Below, in pieces: positions 60,611 to 64,000 of a stretch of 64,000 bases of DNA. The DNA lies in assembly GCF_022179765.1 (NCBI RefSeq), contig NZ_BPRE01000022.1, positions 1-64,000 of the forward strand. The letters run 5' to 3'. The notes beneath the pieces were generated by a model. The model had not been told where the DNA came from. It did no database searches and saw only the letters and a program-made list of their open reading frames with translations. Source of the DNA: Methylorubrum suomiense. GTDB lineage: Bacteria; Pseudomonadota; Alphaproteobacteria; Rhizobiales; Beijerinckiaceae. How positions within the stretch are numbered: the stretch's first letter is position 1; each line of letters starts with the position of its first letter. A program made the position numbers and the translations under genes.

Positions 60611-62050
60611 TCAAATATAGGTCGAGGCGAGCGCCGGCGAGCCTTCGAGGGCATGGGCCAGCACTTCCAGACCGTGCGTGATCTGCTGCCGGGTCGAGGG
60701 ACCGCCGAGGCAGAGGCGCACCGCCTCCGGCGGGGTCCCGGCCACGCAGAAGGGGTCGCTGCCGACGACGCCGAGGCCGGCGGATCGCCCCTGGCTGGCG
60801 AAGGCCGACCGGGTCCACCCCTCGGGCAATGTGATCCAGGCATGGAAGCCGTGCGGGTCGGCGGTGTAGCTCCCGGCCGGGAGCAGCGCGGCGGCGATGC
60901 GCTGGCGCGCGCTCGATTCCTCGCGGACGAACCGCACGATGGCCTCCGCCGTGCCGTCCATGATCCAGCGCGTTGCCAGGGCGGTCGAGATCGGGGAGGC
61001 CATGACGGTCGCGGCTCGCAGCGCGCCGCCGAGGGGCAGGGCCGATCGGGGACTCGGGGCGACCAGGAAGGCGAGGCGAAGGCCGGCGCCGAGGCACTTC
61101 GCCAGACCGGCGACGTAGTAGGTGATCTCCGGCGCCAGTTCGGCGAAGCTCGGTGGCGGCGTCGGGCAGATGCGCGCGTAGGCGTCGTCCTCGATGATGC
61201 TGACGGCGTAGCGCCGCGCCACCGCGATGATGGCCTCGCGCCGCGTCCGGGGCAGGGTCGCGGTGGTGGGGTTCTGCAGCAGCGGATTGAGGTAGATGGC
61301 CTTCGGCGCGACCTTGGTGCAGGCGGCGGCGAACGCATCGGGATCGACCCCGTGCCGGTCCATGGGCAGGCCGACGAGGCGCAGGCCGAGATGCGCCGCC
61401 AGGGCCCGGATGCCCGGATAGGTGATGCGTTCGGCGCAGATGGTGTCGCCGGCCCGGGCGACCTGTCCGAGCACGCTGGACAGCGCGCTGTGGGCGCCGG
61501 GACAGATCAGCAGGCGCTCCCGCGGCGCGGCGATCCCTCGGCCGCTCAGCCAGTGCAACGCCGCCTCCTTATCCTCGTCCGTTCCGCCGAAGCCCTGGTA
61601 GCGCAGCAGGTTGTTGAGATGTCCCGACAATTCCGCGAACGAGGCCTGCATGGTGGCCTGCAGGGCCGGGGCATCCGGCTCGGGCGGCAGGTTCATGGTG
61701 AAGTCGACCGGCCCGGTCCGGGCTGCGCCCTCGACACCGCCCGAACGCGCCGTCCGGGCCGGATCGACCACGAAGGTGCCCTGGCCGACGCGCCCCTCGA
61801 TCAGGCCGCGCTTGTGCGCCTCGACATAGCCGCGGGACACCGTCGTGAAGTTCAGCCCGAGCGCTTCGGCCAGGGCGCGCTGCGTCGGCAGGCGCGTGCC
61901 CGGCGTCAGGCGGCCCGTCCGGATGTCGTCCGACAGAGCTTCGGCGATCGCGCGATAATGGGGCTTGCCCCAGCGCTTCAGGTCGGGCGCCCAGCCCCCC
62001 GGCCCGCCGCTCCGACCATCCCCGCGCAGGTCTCGATCCATCGACCCCAT
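60611..62050 (-). CDS. MocR/PdxR-type GntR regulator with aminotransferase-like domain
   Basis: This 479-residue protein has an N-terminal GntR winged HTH (about 25-95: IAEALSDDIRTGRLTPGTRL ... LGLNFTTVSRGYVEAHKRGL). A PLP-dependent class I aminotransferase-fold domain follows (about 120-470), with PLP-site features LICPGAHSALSS, NPLLQNPTTATLP, DDAYARI and the Lys in VAGLAKCLGAGLR. MocR proteins use the domain as a ligand sensor. It is divergent from the Nit1C cluster and could regulate it (inference). Confidence 0.9.
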   Translation of the reverse strand: MGSMDRDLRGDGRSGGPGGWAPDLKRWGKPHYRAIAEALSDDIRTGRLTPGTRLPTQRALAEALGLNFTTVSRGYVEAHKRGLIEGRVGQGTFVVDPARTARSGGVEGAARTGPVDFTMNLPPEPDAPALQATMQASFAELSGHLNNLLRYQGFGGTDEDKEAALHWLSGRGIAAPRERLLICPGAHSALSSVLGQVARAGDTICAERITYPGIRALAAHLGLRLVGLPMDRHGVDPDAFAAACTKVAPKAIYLNPLLQNPTTATLPRTRREAIIAVARRYAVSIIEDDAYARICPTPPPSFAELAPEITYYVAGLAKCLGAGLRLAFLVAPSPRSALPLGGALRAATVMASPISTALATRWIMDGTAEAIVRFVREESSARQRIAAALLPAGSYTADPHGFHAWITLPEGWTRSAFASQGRSAGLGVVGSDPFCVAGTPPEAVRLCLGGPSTRQQITHGLEVLAHALEGSPALASTYI

Positions 62051-62295
62051 GCGATCCGCACCATCACCATACGATCAATGTCCGATTGTATGGTCTGCAA
62101 ATGGCGTACCGCGCCGTAATTCCTGGGACTCCCGGACGAAATCCATACAATTCCAACAATCTTCGCCGCCGCATCGAGCATCCGATGGCGCTCATTTGCG
62201 CATCCGGCGCGGATGTAACCATGCAACTGCGAGCGATCGACATCGCAAGGGCGATGAGCATTGATCGTATATTTGTATGTATTCTATTCGAGGAG
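62051..62295. other. Divergent promoter region
   Basis: Lower-GC region between the MocR gene and the nitrogen-starvation gene. It should carry both promoters; no exact operator was identified. Confidence 0.35.
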
Positions 62296-62331
62296 ATTGA
62301 TCGGCGCATTGATCGGCGCATTGATCGGCGG
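62296..62331. repeat. Three tandem 12-bp repeats (attgatcggcgc)
   Basis: Three head-to-tail copies of attgatcggcgc (the last base differs in the third) sit about 85 bases upstream of the MSMEG_0572-type start codon. This is too short and regular for CRISPR. It could be a regulator binding array or simple slippage. Confidence 0.6.
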
Positions 62332-62415
62332 GGAATGGCACATCGCTTGCCATGACCGACCCGCGATCGCCGGCAGGTCCCCGTGCCGCGGTCCGTCCTC
62401 CAAGGAGCGAGAGCC

Positions 62416-62898
62416 ATGCCTGCCGTGAACCGCGAACCCCACAAGAAGGGCGACTTCCTGGTCGATTACGAGGAGAAGGTCTTCGAGGACGTGAAGGCCG
62501 AGCCGGGGCAGAAGGCGCTCGTCACCTTCCACACGGTGGCGTTCGAGGGCTCGATCGGCCTCGTGAACCTGCTTCAGGCCACCCGTCTGCAGCGCAAGGG
62601 CTTCGACACCTCGATCCTGCTCTACGGCCCCGGCATCACACTCGGCGTCCAGCGCGGCTTCCCGCGGCTCGGCGACGAGGCTTTTCCGGGCCACCTCAAC
62701 TTCAACAACCAACTGGAGAAGTTCATGGCCGAGGGCGGCAAGGTCTATGCCTGCCGGTTCTCGACCCAAGCCCTGTACGGCCACGGCGAGGCGGCCTTCA
62801 TCGAGGGGATCCGCATGATCAACCCCCTCGACGTCCTCGACTGCATCCTCCTGCACAAGCGCGACAACGCGGTGATCATCGACACCTGGACGGTCTGA
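62416..62898 (+). CDS. MSMEG_0572/Sll0783 family nitrogen-starvation response protein
   Basis: This 160-residue protein contains KALVTFHTVAFEGSIGLVNL and ILLYGPGITLGVQRGFPRLG, the DsrE/F-like fold pattern of the Sll0783 family. It is the usual first or neighbouring gene of Nit1C clusters, which in other bacteria are linked to nitrogen starvation and cyanide or nitrile assimilation. The ATG at 62416 has aaggag upstream. It precedes the nitrilase gene by 65 bases in one operon. Confidence 0.87.
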   Translation: MPAVNREPHKKGDFLVDYEEKVFEDVKAEPGQKALVTFHTVAFEGSIGLVNLLQATRLQRKGFDTSILLYGPGITLGVQRGFPRLGDEAFPGHLNFNNQLEKFMAEGGKVYACRFSTQALYGHGEAAFIEGIRMINPLDVLDCILLHKRDNAVIIDTWTV

Positions 62899-62963
62899 GG
62901 AACCCGCAATGCTTCCGGCGGCCGCGCACGGCCCGGCCGCCGTCTCAAGCCGGAGGTTCATCC

Positions 62964-64000
62964 ATGTCAGAGAGCCGGATCGTGCGGGCCGCCGCCGTCC
63001 AGATCGCCCCCGATCTCGACCGGCCGGACGGCACCCTGGAGCGGGTGCTGAACGCCATCGACGAGGCCGCGGCCAAGGGCGCGCGCTTCATGGTCTTCCC
63101 CGAGACCTTCGTGCCCTACTATCCCTACTTCTCCTTCGTCCTGCCGCCGGCTCAACAGGGGGCGGAGCATCTCAAGCTCTACGAGCGCGCGGTCGCGGTC
63201 CCGGGGCCGGTGACGCAGGCGGTCTCGGCGGCGGCGCGCCGCCACGGCGCCGTCATCGTGCTCGGCGTGAACGAGCGCGACCATGGATCGCTCTACAACG
63301 CCCAGCTGATCTTCGACGCGGACGGCGCGCTGAAGCTCAAGCGCCGCAAGATCACGCCGACCTATCATGAACGCATGATCTGGGGGCAGGGCGACGGCGC
63401 CGGCCTCGCCGTGGTGGAGACGGCGGTGGGCCGCGTCGGGGCGCTGGCCTGCTGGGAGCACTACAACCCGCTCGCCCGCTACGCCCTCATGGCCCGCCAC
63501 GAGGAGATCCACGCGGCGCAATTCCCCGGCTCGCTCGTCGGCCAGATCTTCGCCGACCAGATGGAGGTGACGATCCGCCACCACGCCCTGGAGGCGGCCT
63601 GCTTCGTGGTGAACGCCACCGGCTGGCTCACCGACGCGCAGGTGGCGCAGGTCTGTCCCGACGAGCGCCTGCGCGGCGCCTGCCGCGGCGGCAATTGCAC
63701 CGCCATCGTCTCGCCGGAAGGCAAGCATCTCGCCGATCCCCTGGGCCCCGGCGAGGGCCTCCTGATCGCCGACATGGACCTCGCCCTCGTGACCAAGCGC
63801 AAGCGGATGATGGACGCCGTCGGCCATTACGCCCGGCCCGAACTCCTCAGCCTGGTCCACGACGACCGTCCGGCCCCGTTCGTGCACGGCCCGATCCGTT
63901 CTCAGACTTCTGCCCAGACCCCTTCCCCGCCCCCTTCCCGGAGCCTCGACCATGAGCAGCACTCCGCTTCCGATGAGCCCTCCCTCGCTGCCGGCGGTGG
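62964..64000 (+). CDS. Nit1C-type nitrilase (frame open to window end)
   Basis: This carbon-nitrogen hydrolase has the full triad: Glu in VFPETFVPYYPYF, Lys in RRKITPTYHERM and Cys in ALACWEHYNPLA. The conserved VNATGWLT follows. The typical family end would be around residues 310-320 (near 63910), but the frame stays open past the likely start of the next gene at 63952 and has no stop by 64000, so the true C-terminus is outside the window. It hydrolyses nitriles to the acid and ammonia. The ATG at 62964 follows cggagg. Confidence 0.88.
   Translation, partial: MSESRIVRAAAVQIAPDLDRPDGTLERVLNAIDEAAAKGARFMVFPETFVPYYPYFSFVLPPAQQGAEHLKLYERAVAVPGPVTQAVSAAARRHGAVIVLGVNERDHGSLYNAQLIFDADGALKLKRRKITPTYHERMIWGQGDGAGLAVVETAVGRVGALACWEHYNPLARYALMARHEEIHAAQFPGSLVGQIFADQMEVTIRHHALEAACFVVNATGWLTDAQVAQVCPDERLRGACRGGNCTAIVSPEGKHLADPLGPGEGLLIADMDLALVTKRKRMMDAVGHYARPELLSLVHDDRPAPFVHGPIRSQTSAQTPSPPPSRSLDHEQHSASDEPSLAAGG
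63952..64000 (+). CDS. Start of next Nit1C gene (partial)
   Basis: An ATG at 63952 opens a frame MSSTPLPMSPPSLPAV running off the window. In Nit1C clusters the gene after the nitrilase is an MSMEG_0568-type radical SAM protein, so that identity is expected but not shown. It would overlap the nitrilase reading frame. Confidence 0.4.
   Translation, partial: MSSTPLPMSPPSLPAV

Noticed and set aside
62296..62331. Tandem repeat considered as CRISPR array
   Set aside because: Units are 12 bp with no spacers; no cas genes nearby.

Overview
The window is high-GC DNA from an alphaproteobacterium, most likely a Methylobacterium/Methylorubrum-type methylotroph. This is inferred from base composition, the gene families, the ECF/anti-sigma style and the intergenic inverted-repeat elements; nothing in the window proves the species. 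Gene density is normal in the flanks. The middle (about 5-50 kb) is a mosaic of accessory DNA stacked at one tRNA-Arg(CCG) locus.

Layout. 0.3-4.6 kb: a TctA-type carboxylate transporter permease and an MHYT-PAS-GGDEF-EAL cyclic-di-GMP protein. 5.0-5.1 kb: first 5'-half copy of the tRNA-Arg gene with its upstream region. 5.6-11.2 kb: pirin, a small conserved protein, and an SMP-30 / GH15 / flavin oxidoreductase run. 11.4-17.1 kb: a compact three-gene cassette (PD-(D/E)XK-like nuclease, small winged-helix-like protein, double-ATPase HerA-like protein) bounded on both sides by tRNA-derived repeats. 17.6-29.1 kb: Crp/Fnr regulator, pentapeptide protein, YeiH-type exporter, two sulfite-oxidase-type molybdoenzymes (one with a cytochrome c partner), a LysR regulator and two ECF sigma/anti-sigma pairs. 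29.9-33.9 kb: tyrosine integrase, unknown island genes, a striking 68-bp palindrome and restriction-gene relics. 34.0-44.2 kb: a four-gene overlapping operon (ClpB-like AAA+, NrdG-like radical SAM protein, a 2094-residue zinc-ribbon/kinase-like/SF1-helicase/nuclease protein, and a helical protein). 44.3-48.8 kb: a MITE-like element, two secreted proteins and a DUF4236 protein. 49.0-50.8 kb: IS fragments around the intact tRNA-Arg(CCG). 50.7-64 kb: mostly ordinary chromosome, with a GMC oxidoreductase operon, a groEL fragment, response regulators, an MFS transporter, a cytochrome c, a MocR regulator and the start of a Nit1C-type nitrilase cluster.

The two most interesting parts are the four-gene operon at 33991-44163 and the three-gene cassette at 11754-16659. 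Both combine NTPases with a nuclease domain, both have overlapping start/stop codons, and both lie in integrated DNA, so both look like anti-mobile-element defence loci. I cannot name either as a described system. The island architecture is supported directly by three collinear 111-bp copies of the tRNA upstream region plus 5' half (5021-5131, 16986-17096, 49839-49949) and three inverted tRNA-like copies (11684-11755, 16914-16984, 49767-49837).

The sulfur genes form a coherent sulfite-handling block: oxidation by two molybdoenzymes, a cytochrome c electron acceptor, a putative sulfate/sulfite exporter and stress-type ECF regulation.
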